Program-made: the position numbers and the translations under genes | NCBI RefSeq assembly: GCF_006337125.1 | Contig: NZ_CP040887.1 | Span: 1,736,001-1,800,000 of the forward strand | Direction of reading: 5' to 3' | Length of the DNA: 64,000 nt | Source of the DNA: Serinicoccus chungangensis | GTDB taxonomy: Bacteria; Actinomycetota; Actinomycetes; Actinomycetales; Dermatophilaceae | In this document: one piece after another, positions 28,574 to 40,111 of the stretch | How positions within the stretch are numbered: the stretch's first letter is position 1 | Layout of the letters: every line of letters begins with the position of its first letter | Notes under the pieces: model-generated | What the model was told of the DNA's origin: nothing | The model's input: the letters and a program-made list of their open reading frames with translations, nothing else | Databases searched by the model: none

Positions 28574-29719
28574 ATGACCGACCACGCCCGCACCACCCTC
28601 CACGACCTGGCCGACGCCGGGGTCTCCGTCTGGCTGGACGACCTGAACCGTCCGATGATCTCCTCCGGGGAGCTGCAGTCCTACGTCGACCGCGGTGTCC
28701 TCGGGATCACCACCAACCCCACCATCTTCGCGGCCGCGCTGGCCGAGGGGGAGGCCTACTCCGACCAGGTCCGCGACCTGTCGGCCGACGGCGCCGACGT
28801 GGACAGCACGGTCTTCGCGCTGACCACCGACGACGTCCGCAACGCCTGCGACGTCATGCTGCCGGTCTACGAGAGCACCGGCGGTGTCGACGGCCGCGTG
28901 TCCATCGAGGTGGACCCGGGCGCCGCCAAGGACACCGAGCGGACCGTGCAGATCGCGCAGCAGCTGTGGTCCACCGTGGACCGCCCCAACCTGTTCATCA
29001 AGATCCCGGCCACCGTCGAGGGCCTGCCGGCGATCACCCAGACGCTGGCCAGCGGCATCAGCGTCAACGTGACCCTCATCTTCTCCCTCGACCGCTACCG
29101 CGGGGTCATGAACGCCTACCTCACCGGTCTCGAGCAGGCCCGCGAGCAGGGACGTGACCTGTCCTCCATCCACTCCGTGGCGAGCTTCTTCGTCTCGCGC
29201 GTGGACGGCGAGATCGACTCCCGCCTGGAGGAGATCGGCACCGACGAGGCGCTCGCGCTGCGCGGCCGCGCCGGTCTGGCGAACGCCCGGCTGGCCTACC
29301 AGGCCTTCGAGGAGGTCTTCGGCACCCCGCGCTGGCAGAATCTCGCCGACGACGGCGCCCACCTGCAGCGGCCGCTGTGGGCCTCCACCGGGGTGAAGAA
29401 CCCGGACTACGAGGACACGATGTACGTCACCGGGCTCGTGGCTCCGCACACCGTCAACACCATGCCGGCCAAGACCCTCGAGGCCACCGTCGACCACGCC
29501 GAGCTCCAGGGCGACACGGTGACCGGCGCCTACGCCGAGGCGCAGCAGGTGCTCGACGACCTGGAGCGGGTGGGCGTGTCCTACACCGACGTCGTCGAGC
29601 AGCTCGAGGTCGAGGGCGTGGACAAGTTCGAGAAGTCCTGGTCCGAGCTGCTCGGCACCGTGCAGGACGAGCTGGACAAGGCCGGCCAGGGTGGGAGCGG
29701 GCAGGAGGGCTCCCGGTGA
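28574..29719 (+). CDS. tal: Transaldolase
   Basis: This 381-residue enzyme of the longer actinobacterial transaldolase class transfers a dihydroxyacetone unit between sugar phosphates. The family signature [10 protein letters not shown] is near residue 40, and the Schiff-base Lys lies in [12 protein letters not shown] near residue 141. [19 protein letters not shown] and the phosphate-binding [11 protein letters not shown] follow. It follows tkt after 41 bases with GAGGAG as ribosome-binding site. Its stop overlaps the pgi start (GTGA). Confidence 0.96.
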   Translation: MTDHARTTLHDLADAGVSVWLDDLNRPMISSGELQSYVDRGVLGITTNPTIFAAALAEGEAYSDQVRDLSADGADVDSTVFALTTDDVRNACDVMLPVYESTGGVDGRVSIEVDPGAAKDTERTVQIAQQLWSTVDRPNLFIKIPATVEGLPAITQTLASGISVNVTLIFSLDRYRGVMNAYLTGLEQAREQGRDLSSIHSVASFFVSRVDGEIDSRLEEIGTDEALALRGRAGLANARLAYQAFEEVFGTPRWQNLADDGAHLQRPLWASTGVKNPDYEDTMYVTGLVAPHTVNTMPAKTLEATVDHAELQGDTVTGAYAEAQQVLDDLERVGVSYTDVVEQLEVEGVDKFEKSWSELLGTVQDELDKAGQGGSGQEGSR

Positions 29720-31347
29720 GCGCCCTCGCGGTCCAGGCCCTGGGCGCCGCCGCGGAGGCGGTCGAGCGCCACCTGCCCGGTCTCGTCGAGGAGGCCGTGG
29801 CCTCACGGCTCTTCGCGCGCGACGCCACGCTCTGGGGACCCGAGGCCGAGTCCGAGGCGGCCATCAGGCTCTCCTGGGTCGGGCTGCACCGCAGCTCGCG
29901 TCCGCTCGTGGGGGAGGTCGAGGCACTGCGCGAGCAGCTGCGCGAGCGCGGTGTCCGGCGCGTCGTGCTGTGCGGCATGGGCGGCTCGTCCCTCGCGCCC
30001 GAAGTCATCACGGGCACCGCCGGCGTCGAGCTGGTGGTCCTGGACAGCTCGGACCCCCACATGGTCCGGTCGGCCCTCGAGGAGGACCTCGCCGCCAGCG
30101 CCGTGGTGGTCTCCTCCAAGTCCGGGTCCACCCTGGAGACGGACAGCCAGCGGCGTGCCTTCGTGCACGCCTTCACCGAGGCCGGCATCGACCCGACCGA
30201 GCGGATCGTCATCGTCACCGACCCGGGCAGCCCGCTCGACGAGCAGGCGCGGGCCGACGGCTACCGCGTGGTGAACGCCGACCCGGAGGTCGGTGGCCGC
30301 TACTCGGCCCTCACCGCCTTCGGCCTCGTGCCCTCCGGGCTGGCCGGCGCCGACATCGGCGCCCTGCTCGACGAGGCGGAGGAGGTGGCCGACCTGCTGG
30401 CCGAGGACGACGAGGCCAACCCCGGCCTGCGGCTCGGAGCCGCGCTGGCCGGGACCCGGCCGCTGCGGGACAAGCTGCTCTTCACCGATGCGGGCTCGGG
30501 CATCGCCGGGCTCGCGGACTGGGCCGAGCAGCTCATCGCCGAGTCGACCGGCAAGCAGGGCACCGGCGTGCTCCCCGTCGTGACCCCGGCGGGTGGATCC
30601 CCCACCGACGGCCTGGACAGCACCGACGACTGCACGGTCGTCGTCCTGTCCCCGCAGGACCAGGAGGAGCCCCCCGCCGTCGACGGCGCCGGCTCCGTGG
30701 TCGGGGTCTCCGGGTCGCTGGGTGCCCAGCTGCTGCTGTGGGAGGTCGCCACCGCGGTGGCCGGCCGCCTCCTGGGCATCAACCCCTTCGACCAGCCCGA
30801 CGTCGAGAGCGCCAAGCAGGCGGCGCGGGAGATCATGGAGGACGGCGCGGACGGCGCGGGCGACCCCGACCTCGTCGACGACGCGGTGGAGATCCGTGCC
30901 GGCGGCGACGGGTGGATGCCGGAGGGTGTCAGCACCCTCGAGGGCGCGGTCGACGCGCTGCTGGACCAGCTGGACCCCCGCAGCGGCTACCTCTCCCTCA
31001 TGGTCTACCTGGACCGGGTGGAGCACGCCGACCTCGCCCAGGTGCAGGGGGGCCTCGTCCGGCGGACCGGTCGGCCCGTCACCTTCGGCTGGGGACCCCG
31101 CTTCCTGCACTCGACCGGGCAGTACCACAAGGGCGGTCCCGCCCAGGGCGTCTACCTGCAGGTGACCGGTGCGCCCGGTGAGGACCTGCCGGTGCCGGGC
31201 AAGGACTTCACCTTCGGGGAGTTCATCGCGGCCCAGGCCGCGGGTGACGCGGGCGTGCTGGTCGAGCACGGTCGTCCCGTCCTGCGGCTGCACCTCACCG
31301 ACCAGGCGCGGGGGCTGGCCCAGCTGCGCGCCGCGCTCGCGCGGTGA
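29716..31347 (+). CDS. pgi: Glucose-6-phosphate isomerase
   Basis: This 543-residue enzyme is of the actinobacterial Pgi type, interconverting glucose-6-phosphate and fructose-6-phosphate. The phosphate-binding SIS fold gives [12 protein letters not shown] near residue 90 and [16 protein letters not shown] near 132. The C-terminal active-site part is [19 protein letters not shown] near 455, with Gln, His and Lys conserved. GTG start inside the tal stop. Its stop also overlaps the zwf start, so carbon can be routed between glycolysis and pentose phosphates by co-produced enzymes. The family is divergent from E. coli Pgi. Confidence 0.92.
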   Translation: MSALAVQALGAAAEAVERHLPGLVEEAVASRLFARDATLWGPEAESEAAIRLSWVGLHRSSRPLVGEVEALREQLRERGVRRVVLCGMGGSSLAPEVITGTAGVELVVLDSSDPHMVRSALEEDLAASAVVVSSKSGSTLETDSQRRAFVHAFTEAGIDPTERIVIVTDPGSPLDEQARADGYRVVNADPEVGGRYSALTAFGLVPSGLAGADIGALLDEAEEVADLLAEDDEANPGLRLGAALAGTRPLRDKLLFTDAGSGIAGLADWAEQLIAESTGKQGTGVLPVVTPAGGSPTDGLDSTDDCTVVVLSPQDQEEPPAVDGAGSVVGVSGSLGAQLLLWEVATAVAGRLLGINPFDQPDVESAKQAAREIMEDGADGAGDPDLVDDAVEIRAGGDGWMPEGVSTLEGAVDALLDQLDPRSGYLSLMVYLDRVEHADLAQVQGGLVRRTGRPVTFGWGPRFLHSTGQYHKGGPAQGVYLQVTGAPGEDLPVPGKDFTFGEFIAAQAAGDAGVLVEHGRPVLRLHLTDQARGLAQLRAALAR

Positions 31348-32897
31348 GCGACACCGGACCCGCCCCGGTCACCCCCGACGTCAACCCGCTGAGGGATCCC
31401 GACGACAAGCGTCTCCCGCGCATCGCCGGCCCGTGCAGCATGGTGATGTTCGGGGTGACGGGTGACCTCGCGCGCAAGAAGCTCATGCCCGCCATCTACG
31501 ACCTGGCCAACCGTGGCCTGCTGCCGCCGGGCTTCTCCCTGGTGGGTTTCGCCCGCCGGGACTGGGCGGACCAGGACTTCGCCAAGGTCGTGCACGACTC
31601 GGTCCGCCGCCACGCCCGCACCGAGTTCCGCGAGGAGGTGTGGCGCTCCCTCGCCGAGGGGTTCCGGTTCGTCCCGGGCGCCTTCGACGACCCCGACGCC
31701 TTCGAGCTGCTCGCCCGCACGGTGCGCGCCCTCGACGAGGAGCGCGGGACCGGGGGCAACCACGCGTTCTACCTCTCCATCCCCCCGTCCTGGTTCGCGG
31801 CGGTGTGCACCCGCCTCCAGGAGTCCGGGCTGTCGGACCCCAGCCCTGGCACCTGGCGCCGCGTGGTCATCGAGAAGCCGTTCGGCCACGACCTGGAGAG
31901 CGCCCAGGAGCTCAACGAGATCGTCGAGGGGGTCTTCCCTCCCGACTCGGTCTTCCGGATCGACCACTACCTCGGCAAGGAGACGGTCCAGAACATCCTG
32001 GCGCTGCGCTTCGCCAACCAGCTCTTCGAGCCGGTCTGGAACGCCAACTACGTGGACCACGTGCAGATCACCATGGCCGAGGACATCGGCATCGGCGGGC
32101 GCGCCGGCTACTACGACGAGGTGGGCGCCGCCCGCGACGTCATCCAGAACCACCTCCTGCAGCTGCTGGCCCTGACCGCGATGGAGGAACCGGTGGCGTT
32201 CACGGCCGACGCGGTGCGCGCCGAGAAGGAGAAGGTGCTCGCGGCGGTGCGCCTCCCGGAGGACCTCGACGCGGCGACCGCCCGCGGACGGTACGCCGAG
32301 GGCTGGCAGGGCACCGAGAAGGTGCGCGGCTACCTCGACGAGGACGGTGTCGACGAGGGTCACCACACCGAGACCTATGCCGCCCTCAAGGTCGACGTGC
32401 GGACGCGCCGGTGGGCGGGAGTGCCCTTCTACCTGCGCACCGGCAAGCGCCTGGGCAAGCGGGTCACCGAGATCGCGGTGGTCTTCCGCCGAGCCCCGCA
32501 CCTGCCCTTCAGCTCGACCGCGACGGAGGAGCTCGGGGCGAACGCCATCGTCATCCGGGTGCAGCCGGACGAGGGGATGACCATGCGCTTCGGCTCGAAG
32601 GTGCCCGGCAGCCAGATGGAGGTGCGCGACGTGTCGATGGACTTCGGCTACGGCTCCTCCTTCACCGAGTCCAGCCCGGAGGCCTACGAGCGCCTCATCC
32701 TCGACGTGCTGCTGGGTGAGCCGCCGCTCTTCCCCCGGCACGCCGAGGTCGAGCAGTCCTGGCGGATCCTCGACCCGGTCATCGAGCACTGGCAGCGGCA
32801 GGGCGCCCCGCCGCAGGACTACGCCGCAGGGACCTGGGGACCGGCCGTCGCCGACGACCTCATGCGACGTGACGGACGGGAGTGGAGGCTGCCATGA
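31344..32897 (+). CDS. zwf: Glucose-6-phosphate 1-dehydrogenase
   Basis: This 517-residue first enzyme of the oxidative pentose phosphate pathway has the NADP-binding start FGVTGDLARKKLMPAIYDL near residue 33 and the catalytic signature RIDHYLGKETVQN near 209, with the His and Lys of DHYLGKE. The downstream substrate and dimer regions, for example VPFYLRTGKRLGKRVTEI, are well conserved. GTG start within the pgi stop. Its stop overlaps the opcA start (ATGA), the usual pairing with its assembly factor. Confidence 0.97.
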   Translation: MSDTGPAPVTPDVNPLRDPDDKRLPRIAGPCSMVMFGVTGDLARKKLMPAIYDLANRGLLPPGFSLVGFARRDWADQDFAKVVHDSVRRHARTEFREEVWRSLAEGFRFVPGAFDDPDAFELLARTVRALDEERGTGGNHAFYLSIPPSWFAAVCTRLQESGLSDPSPGTWRRVVIEKPFGHDLESAQELNEIVEGVFPPDSVFRIDHYLGKETVQNILALRFANQLFEPVWNANYVDHVQITMAEDIGIGGRAGYYDEVGAARDVIQNHLLQLLALTAMEEPVAFTADAVRAEKEKVLAAVRLPEDLDAATARGRYAEGWQGTEKVRGYLDEDGVDEGHHTETYAALKVDVRTRRWAGVPFYLRTGKRLGKRVTEIAVVFRRAPHLPFSSTATEELGANAIVIRVQPDEGMTMRFGSKVPGSQMEVRDVSMDFGYGSSFTESSPEAYERLILDVLLGEPPLFPRHAEVEQSWRILDPVIEHWQRQGAPPQDYAAGTWGPAVADDLMRRDGREWRLP

Positions 32898-34024
32898 TCG
32901 TGGACCTTCCCAGCTGCAGCGCGGCGGACGTCGCCAAGAACCTCGTCCGCCTCCGCAACGACGTCGGGGCGATGGCCATGGGGCGGGTGCTCACCCTGCT
33001 CGTCGTCGTGGACGAGCAGGAGGCCGACGAGGCGGTCGACGTCGCCACGCGGGCGACGCGCCAGCACCCGGCACGGATCCTCGTGGTCGTCTCCGCCAAC
33101 GCGCGGGGACGCGGGCGCCTGGACGCCCAGATCCGGGTCGGCGGCGACGCCGGTGCCTCGGAGATCGTCGTGCTGCGTCTCTACGGTGAGCTCACCCGCC
33201 ACGGCAGCTCGGTGGTGACGCCGTTGCTCCTGCCCGACTCCCCCGTGGTCGCCTGGTGGCCGGGCCGGGTCGAGGCGGACGTGGCCGGATCCGCGCTCGG
33301 TCGGATGGCGCACCGGCGCATCACCGACGCGGCGAGCTCCCCGGACGTCGGGTCCGCCACCCAGCTGCGCCGACGCGCCAAGCACTACCAGCCGGGAGAC
33401 ACCGATCTCGCCTGGACCCGGGTGACCCGCTGGCGCGCCCTGCTGGCGGCCGCGCTGGAGAGCGAGCCGTTCGAGCCGGTGCGCTCCGTGACGGTGGCCG
33501 GTGAGGCGGACCACCCGAGCTGCGACCTGCTCGCCGGCTGGCTGGCGGCCTCGCTGCGCTGCCCGGTCGAGGTGGTCCGCACACCGGCGGGCTCCGGGCT
33601 GCAGAGCGTGCGGCTCGACCGTTCCTCCGGCCCGATCGACCTGGTGCGCAGCGACGACGGGGCAGACACCGCCACCTTGACGGTGCCGGCCAGCCAGCCG
33701 CGCCTGGTGGCGTTGCACTCGCCCTCGACCTTCGAGGCGTTGACCGCCGAGCTGAGGCGGCTGGACCCCGACGAGGTCTACTCCCGGGCCCTGTGCACCG
33801 GTCTGCCCGTCGTCCGTCGCGGGGGCACCCGCTCGGCTGCTGCGCGAGCCGGGGCCATCGCCGCCGGTCCGGCCGAGGTCGACGGGGCCGGGCGGTCGGC
33901 CGTCGGCAGCCGCTCCCTGGAGCGGGTGGACGAGCCGCAGGACTCCCCCGGCGCCGGCGCGGTCGAGGAGGCCGTGCAGGAGGGCCTGGCGCAGACCGAG
34001 GACGCCGCGACCCAGGACGGGTGA
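32894..34024 (+). CDS. opcA: Glucose-6-phosphate dehydrogenase assembly protein OpcA
   Basis: This 376-residue protein is needed in cyanobacteria and actinobacteria for full activity of Zwf. Conserved stretches are ATRQHPARILVVVS in the N-terminal Rossmann-like half, HGSSVVTPLLLPDSPVVAWWPG at about residues 99-120, and the DLAWTRVTRWRALLAAALE block. The last 60 residues are acidic and low in complexity. The ATG at 32894 overlaps the zwf stop and is preferred over the in-frame ATG at 32882. No 6-phosphogluconolactonase gene follows; the operon ends in a hairpin. Confidence 0.94.
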   Translation: MIVDLPSCSAADVAKNLVRLRNDVGAMAMGRVLTLLVVVDEQEADEAVDVATRATRQHPARILVVVSANARGRGRLDAQIRVGGDAGASEIVVLRLYGELTRHGSSVVTPLLLPDSPVVAWWPGRVEADVAGSALGRMAHRRITDAASSPDVGSATQLRRRAKHYQPGDTDLAWTRVTRWRALLAAALESEPFEPVRSVTVAGEADHPSCDLLAGWLAASLRCPVEVVRTPAGSGLQSVRLDRSSGPIDLVRSDDGADTATLTVPASQPRLVALHSPSTFEALTAELRRLDPDEVYSRALCTGLPVVRRGGTRSAAARAGAIAAGPAEVDGAGRSAVGSRSLERVDEPQDSPGAGAVEEAVQEGLAQTEDAATQDG

Positions 34025-34035
34025 GCACCGTCGCG

Positions 34036-34065
34036 CCGGCGCCGCCCGCGGCGGGCGCGCGCCGG
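34036..34065. terminator. Strong hairpin after opcA, convergent with rbpA
   Basis: CCGGCG-C-CGCCCG and CGGGCG-CG-CGCCGG pair around a CGG loop, giving a very GC-rich stem in the 43-base gap between two convergent genes. No T-tract. Likely bidirectional. Confidence 0.55.
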
Positions 34066-34067
34066 TC

Positions 34068-34430
34068 CTAGCCCGGGGTGCCGCTGCCGACGCCGCGTTC
34101 GCGCATCCTGGTCAGGGCCTCGTCCAGCAGCGCCGCGCCGTCGGAGTCGCTGCGGCGCTCCTTCACGTAGGCCAGGTGCGTCTTGTAGGGCTCGGTCCGT
34201 GGCGCCTCCGGAGGGGTGCCCCGGTCCCGCCCGGCCGGCAGCCCGCACCGTGGGCAGTCCCAGGTGTCCGGGATGTCGACCTCGCCGTCGTCCGCGAAGC
34301 TCGGGCGCGTCTCGTGACCGTGCGCGCACCAGTAGCTGATGCGGATCCGGGGTGCGGTGTCCCCCCGCTCGCTCTCCCCCATCGGACCCGAGCCGACCCG
34401 TGAGCCGCGGATGGCATTCGTGTTGACCAT
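34068..34430 (-). CDS. rbpA: RNA polymerase-binding protein RbpA
   Basis: RbpA is an actinobacterial transcription factor that stabilises the open complex of group I/II sigma holoenzyme. This 120-residue member opens with AIRGSRVGSGPMGES, the N-terminal tail seen in the family. The central zinc-knuckle-like core has CAHGH and CPRC, with FADDGEVDIPDTWDC between. The C-terminal sigma-interacting helices are KTHLAYVKERRSDSDGAALLDEALTRMRERG. It is preceded by GAGG at the ribosome-binding position. It is monocistronic, behind secG on the same strand. Confidence 0.95.
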   Translation of the reverse strand: MVNTNAIRGSRVGSGPMGESERGDTAPRIRISYWCAHGHETRPSFADDGEVDIPDTWDCPRCGLPAGRDRGTPPEAPRTEPYKTHLAYVKERRSDSDGAALLDEALTRMRERGVGSGTPG

Positions 34431-34550
34431 GGTGCCTCGTTTCGCCGGACGCTACGTCAGGGCCACCCTACGCCCTCGGCAGCTGTCCGAGGAGGAGGCG
34501 GCCGACGCAGGTCGACGCGTCACCTCAGCCCGGCCCCCGGACCCCTCCGG

Positions 34551-34793
34551 TCAGCTGAAGCGGACCAGGACGCCGAGGCCCACGATGACCGAGACCCAGA
34601 CGAGCGCCATGGCCACGGTGATCCGGTTGAGGTTGCGCTCGGCGACCGAGCTCCCCCCGAGGCTGCTGCTCATGCCTCCGCCGAACATGTCCGACATGCC
34701 CCCGCCCCGGCCCTTGTGCATGAGGATGAGCAGCACCAGGAAGCAGCTGGTGATCACCAGCAGGGCGTCCAGGAACCAGCGGACGTACTCCAC
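34551..34793 (-). CDS. secG: Preprotein translocase subunit SecG
   Basis: SecG is the small, 80-residue subunit of the SecYEG channel. Two transmembrane helices (about 6-24 and 58-77) are joined by a Gly/Met/Ser-rich loop containing LMHKGRGGGMSDMFGGG, the SecG signature. GTG start. It is the last gene of the gap-pgk-tpiA-secG cluster, an arrangement kept widely in bacteria. The gap to tpiA is 114 bases. Confidence 0.95.
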   Translation of the reverse strand: MEYVRWFLDALLVITSCFLVLLILMHKGRGGGMSDMFGGGMSSSLGGSSVAERNLNRITVAMALVWVSVIVGLGVLVRFS

Positions 34794-34907
34794 GTGGGCA
34801 CAACCTTGTCGTCGAGAGGGGCGGCGGACTGGTGCCCCGGCGGTCGAACCGCCAGAGCACCAGACAGCCTAACCGACGGGGGGTCGGCGGGACGAACCGC
34901 CGCGCGG

Positions 34908-35720
34908 TCAGCCGGCCGAGCCCGCGTGGGCCCGGTAGCGACAGATGGAGGCGAAGTCGTCCACGGAGAGCGAGGCACCGCCCACCAGCGCGCCGTCGAC
35001 GTCCGGACGCTGCATGAGCTCGGCGACGTTGCCCGGCTTGACCGATCCGCCGTAGAGCACCCGCAGGGCACCTGCCGTGGCGTCGTCGGCCAGCTCGGCG
35101 ACGGCGGCCCGGATCGCCGCACACACCTCCTGGGCGTCGTCGGGGGTGGCCACCTCCCCGGTGCCGATCGCCCAGACGGGCTCGTAGGCGACGACGACGC
35201 GGGAGACCTGCTCGGCGTCCAGACCGTCCAGGGCCGCCCGCAGCTGCGCGACCACGTGGTCGACGTGGTCACCGGACCGCCGGACCTCCAAGGGCTCCCC
35301 GACGCACAGGATCGGCACCAGGTCGTGCCGCAGGGCGGCCCGCACCTTGGCGGCGACCAGCTCGTCCGACTCCTGGTGACCCTCCCGTCGCTCGCTGTGC
35401 CCGACGGCCACGTAGGTGCAGCCGAGCTTGGCGAGGAAGGCGCCGGAGATGTCTCCGGTGAAGGCGCCCTCGTCGTGCGGGCTGAGGTCCTGCCCGCCGT
35501 ACCGGAGGAAGAGCTGGTCCCCCTGGACGAGGGTCTGCACCGAGCGCAGGTCGGTGAACGGCGGGAGCACCACGACCTCGACGTCCGCCGGGTCGTGCCG
35601 TGCGTCCCGCAGGGTCCAGTCCAGCTTCTGGACGAGGTGCGTCGCCTGCAGGTGGTCGAGGTTCATCTTCCAGTTGCCCGCCATCAGGGGCGTGCGCGTG
35701 GTGGGTCGTGTGTCGCTCAT
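34908..35720 (-). CDS. tpiA: Triosephosphate isomerase
   Basis: TpiA interconverts dihydroxyacetone phosphate and glyceraldehyde-3-phosphate. The 270-residue TIM barrel carries the N-terminal [10 protein letters not shown] with the catalytic Lys, the catalytic His in [10 protein letters not shown], and the catalytic Glu in [14 protein letters not shown]. The phosphate loop [12 protein letters not shown] follows. The ATG overlaps the pgk stop by one base, so translation of the glycolytic genes is coupled. Confidence 0.97.
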   Translation of the reverse strand: MSDTRPTTRTPLMAGNWKMNLDHLQATHLVQKLDWTLRDARHDPADVEVVVLPPFTDLRSVQTLVQGDQLFLRYGGQDLSPHDEGAFTGDISGAFLAKLGCTYVAVGHSERREGHQESDELVAAKVRAALRHDLVPILCVGEPLEVRRSGDHVDHVVAQLRAALDGLDAEQVSRVVVAYEPVWAIGTGEVATPDDAQEVCAAIRAAVAELADDATAGALRVLYGGSVKPGNVAELMQRPDVDGALVGGASLSVDDFASICRYRAHAGSAG

Positions 35721-36942
35721 CAGTCCTCCAGCACCGACAGTCCGGGAAGGTCCTTGCCCTCGAGGTACTCCAGGCTGGCCCCACCCCCGGTCGAGATGTG
35801 GCCGAAGTCGTCCTCGGCGTAGCCGAACTCGCGGACGGCGGCGGCGGAGTCGCCCCCGCCGACGACCGTCATGGCCCCGGCGCGGGTGCGCTCCACGAGC
35901 GCCGCGGCCACGGCCCGGGTGCCGGCGGCGAACGGCTCCATCTCGAAGGCCCCCATGGGACCGTTCCAGAAGATGGTGCGCGCGTCGGCCAGCCGCTCCA
36001 CGAAGTGGCGCTGCGCCTCGGGGCCGATGTCGAGGCCCATCCGGCCGGCGGGCATGGAGTCCGCCGGCACGACCTCGTGCGCGGCCTCGGCCGAGAAGTC
36101 GTCGGCCACCACGACGTCGGTGGGCAGGACGATCTCCACGCCCCGCTCCGCCGCGGTGTCGAGGTAGCCCTTCACCGTCTCCACCTGGTCCTGCTCCAGC
36201 AGGCTGGTGCCCACCTCGTGGCCCTGCGCCTTGAGGAAGGTGAAGACCATGCCCCCGCCGATGAGCAGCCGGTCGGCGACCGAGATGAGGGACTCGATGA
36301 CACCCAGCTTGTCGCTCACCTTGGCACCGCCGAGGACGACGGCGTAGGGACGCTGCGGGTCCTCCCGCAGGGCGCGCATGACCTCGACCTCGGACCGGAC
36401 CAGCCCACCGGCGGCGTGCGGGAGCAGCCGAGCCACGTCGTAGACGGACGCCTGGGCCCGGTGCACGACCCCGAAGCCGTCCGAGACGAAGGCGTCCGCC
36501 AGGTCGGCGAGCTGCCGGGCGAAGTCGGCCCGGTCCTCGTCGCTCTTCGCGGTCTCGCCCGGGTGGAAGCGCAGGTTCTCGAGGACGAGGACGTCGCCGT
36601 CCTCGAGCTCGGCCACCGCAGCCGCGGCACGCTCGCCCACCGTCTCCTCGACGAACGTCACCCGACCCTCGCCGTCACCCTCCAGCAGCTCCTGGAGCCG
36701 CGTCGCCACCGGGGCGAGGGAGTACTGCGGGTCGGGTGAGCCCTTCGGCCGGCCGAGATGGGCGCACACCACGACCCGGGCACCCTGCTCGCGCAGGGTG
36801 CTGATGGTCGGCACCGAGGCCCGCACCCGTCCGTCGTCGGTGATGGTCGACCCGTCCAGGGGGACGTTGAGGTCGCTGCGGACCAGGACCGTCCTCCCGG
36901 CCAGGCCTCCGAGCTCCTCGCTCAGCTGCTCGATGGTCCGCA

Positions 36943-36943
<1 letters not shown>
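35720..36943 (-). CDS. pgk: Phosphoglycerate kinase
   Basis: This 407-residue enzyme has the N-terminal [13 protein letters not shown], the signature that binds 3-phosphoglycerate, and HLGRPKG in the same domain. The hinge and nucleotide domain follow with [17 protein letters not shown] and a closing [35 protein letters not shown]. The ATG at 36943 overlaps the gap stop by one base, and the upstream extension of the frame is not part of the protein. It makes ATP in glycolysis. Confidence 0.97.
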
Positions 36944-38034
<1,091 letters not shown>

Positions 38035-38075
38035 TCGGCCGCGACCGCGGCGCACCACATCGGCCGGACCCGACG

Positions 38076-39056
38076 TCAGTCCTCCAGCATGTCCGGCGTG
38101 ATGTTGGCCTCGGTCCCGTCGACGCCGAGCTCCTCGGCCCGCTTGTCGGCGAGCGCGAGCAGCCGTCGTATGCGCCCGGCGACCGCGTCCTTGGTCATCG
38201 GCGGGTCGGCCAGCTGGCCCAGCTCCTCCAGGCTGGCCTGCTTGTGCTCCAGGCGCAGCTCACCGGCCACCCGGAGGTGGTCGGGGACGTCGTCCCCCAG
38301 GATCTCCATGGCCCGCTCCACCCGGGCCCCGGCGGCGACGGCCGCCCGGGCCGAGCGGCGCAGGTTGGCGTCGTCGAAGTTGGCGAGCCGGTTGGCCGTC
38401 GCCCGCACCTCGCGCCGCATGCGGCGCTCCTCCCAGGCGAGGACCGCGTCGTGGGCGCCCAGCCGGGTGAGCATGGCCCCGATGGCGTCGCCGTCCCGGA
38501 TGACGACCCGGTCGACACCGCGCACCTCGCGCGCCTTGGCCTGGACCCGCAGCCGCCGCGCCGCCCCGACGAGCGCGAGCGCCGCCTCGGGTCCGGGGCA
38601 GGTGACCTCCAGGGCGGACGACCGACCGGGTTCGGTGATGGACCCGTGGGCGATGAAGGCGCCGCGCCAGGCGGCCTCCGCGTCGCACGCGGCCGCTCCG
38701 ACGACCCGGGGGGGCAGCCCGCGGACGGGCCGCCCCCGGTGGTCGATGAGCCCCGTCTGGCGGGCCAGCGCCTCACCGTCGGACGTGGCGCGCACGACAT
38801 ACCTCGTCTGCTTGCGCAACCCCCCGGGGCTCATGACGACGAGCTCGCTGCTGGAGCCGTAGACCTCCGCCATGAAGGTCCGCAGCCGCCGGGCGCTCTG
38901 CGCGGTGTCCAGCTCGGCCTCGATGACGATGCGTCCCCCGACGATGTGCAGCCCCCCGGCGAAACGCAGCATGGTCGAGACCTCCGCCTTGCGGCAGCAG
39001 GTCTTGGTGACGGGCAGCCGGCTGAGCTCGTCCTTGACCTTCGCGGTCATCGCCAC
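38076..39056 (-). CDS. whiA: Sporulation-type transcription regulator WhiA
   Basis: WhiA is a 326-residue DNA-binding protein with an N-terminal LAGLIDADG homing-endonuclease-like fold ([35 protein letters not shown]) that has lost cleavage. Its C-terminal helix-turn-helix is [27 protein letters not shown]. In Streptomyces it works with WhiB in sporulation septation; in non-sporulating species it affects division and chromosome segregation. I pick the GTG at 39056 because it gives the usual MAMTA start and GAGGAGG stands nine bases before it. It is the last gene of rapZ-yvcK-whiA. Confidence 0.95.
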   Translation of the reverse strand: MAMTAKVKDELSRLPVTKTCCRKAEVSTMLRFAGGLHIVGGRIVIEAELDTAQSARRLRTFMAEVYGSSSELVVMSPGGLRKQTRYVVRATSDGEALARQTGLIDHRGRPVRGLPPRVVGAAACDAEAAWRGAFIAHGSITEPGRSSALEVTCPGPEAALALVGAARRLRVQAKAREVRGVDRVVIRDGDAIGAMLTRLGAHDAVLAWEERRMRREVRATANRLANFDDANLRRSARAAVAAGARVERAMEILGDDVPDHLRVAGELRLEHKQASLEELGQLADPPMTKDAVAGRIRRLLALADKRAEELGVDGTEANITPDMLED

Positions 39057-39148
39057 AGCACTCATCCTCCTCGCTCGGCCGGTCGCGGGCGCCGGGGCGG
39101 TGTCCCCGGACAACCCCGGAAGGTTATCTGCTGGGGGCGGTGCGGCGC

Positions 39149-40111
39149 TCACAGCCCCTGCTCCGAGATCACGTCGCGGTAGGCCGCGGCCAGCCGCAGG
39201 GTGTCGTGGACCCCGGGACGGCCCGGGCTGCCCACGGCCGTCAGCACCAGGCGGCCGCCGACCCGCTCGACCGCCGAGTCCAGGGCCACCCGCTCCGCGG
39301 ACGAGCGCACCACCTGGGGGTCGGCGATGACGTGGTCGAAGGTGAGCTCGGGCGCGTGGGCGGCGATGGCTCCGACGTGCTCGGCCAGGCTGTAGCCGTT
39401 CGCCTCGTCGTCGCTGAGGCTGACGTTGAGGGTGAGGATCCGTCGCGCCGGGGTGTCGCACAGCGCCTGGCGCAGCTCGGGGACGAGCAGGTGCGGCATG
39501 ACGGAGGTGAACCACGACCCGGGTCCGAGGACCACCAGGTCGGCGAGCTTGATCGACTCGAGGGCCTCCGGGCAGGCCTGCGGAGCCTCCGGGATGAGGC
39601 GCACCGACCGCACCACCCCAGGCTGGCGAGCCACCGTCGACTGCCCGCGGACCGTGCTCCGGTCCACCCTGCCCGCCGGCGTCTCGGCCTCGATCACCGC
39701 CTCGATGTCCAACGGCTCCAACGCCATCGGCAGGACCCGTCCACGCGTGTTGAGCAGACGCCCGACGAGGTCGAGCCCCCGGACCTGCTCCTGCGGCCGC
39801 AGCTCCCAGAGGGCCATGATGAGCAGGTTGCCGAGCGCGTGCCCGGAGAGCTCGCCGGCGCCCCCGAACCGGTGCTGCAGGACCGCCGACCACTGGTGCC
39901 CCCAGGTCGTGTCCTCGCACAGGGCCGCCAGCGCCATCCGCAGGTCCCCCGGGGGCAGGATGTCGAACTCCTGCCGCAGCCGTCCGCTCGACCCGCCGTC
40001 GTCGGCGACCGTCACCACGGCGGTGATGGCCTCGGTGAGGTGGCGCAGGGCACGCAGCGAGGCGGCCAGGCCGTGACCGCCCCCCAGGGCCACGACGCGC
40101 GGGCCGCTCAC
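39149..40111 (-). CDS. yvcK: YvcK/CofD-like gluconeogenesis factor
   Basis: This 320-residue cytosolic protein of the CofD fold has [18 protein letters not shown] at its N terminus, [17 protein letters not shown] near residue 40, and [19 protein letters not shown] near 190. The first two form the nucleotide-sugar binding site. In Bacillus, YvcK (CuvA in mycobacteria) binds UDP-sugars and supports cell-wall synthesis on gluconeogenic carbon sources. GTG start overlaps the rapZ stop (GTGA). It lies in the conserved rapZ-yvcK-whiA cluster. Confidence 0.94.
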   Translation of the reverse strand: MSGPRVVALGGGHGLAASLRALRHLTEAITAVVTVADDGGSSGRLRQEFDILPPGDLRMALAALCEDTTWGHQWSAVLQHRFGGAGELSGHALGNLLIMALWELRPQEQVRGLDLVGRLLNTRGRVLPMALEPLDIEAVIEAETPAGRVDRSTVRGQSTVARQPGVVRSVRLIPEAPQACPEALESIKLADLVVLGPGSWFTSVMPHLLVPELRQALCDTPARRILTLNVSLSDDEANGYSLAEHVGAIAAHAPELTFDHVIADPQVVRSSAERVALDSAVERVGGRLVLTAVGSPGRPGVHDTLRLAAAYRDVISEQGL

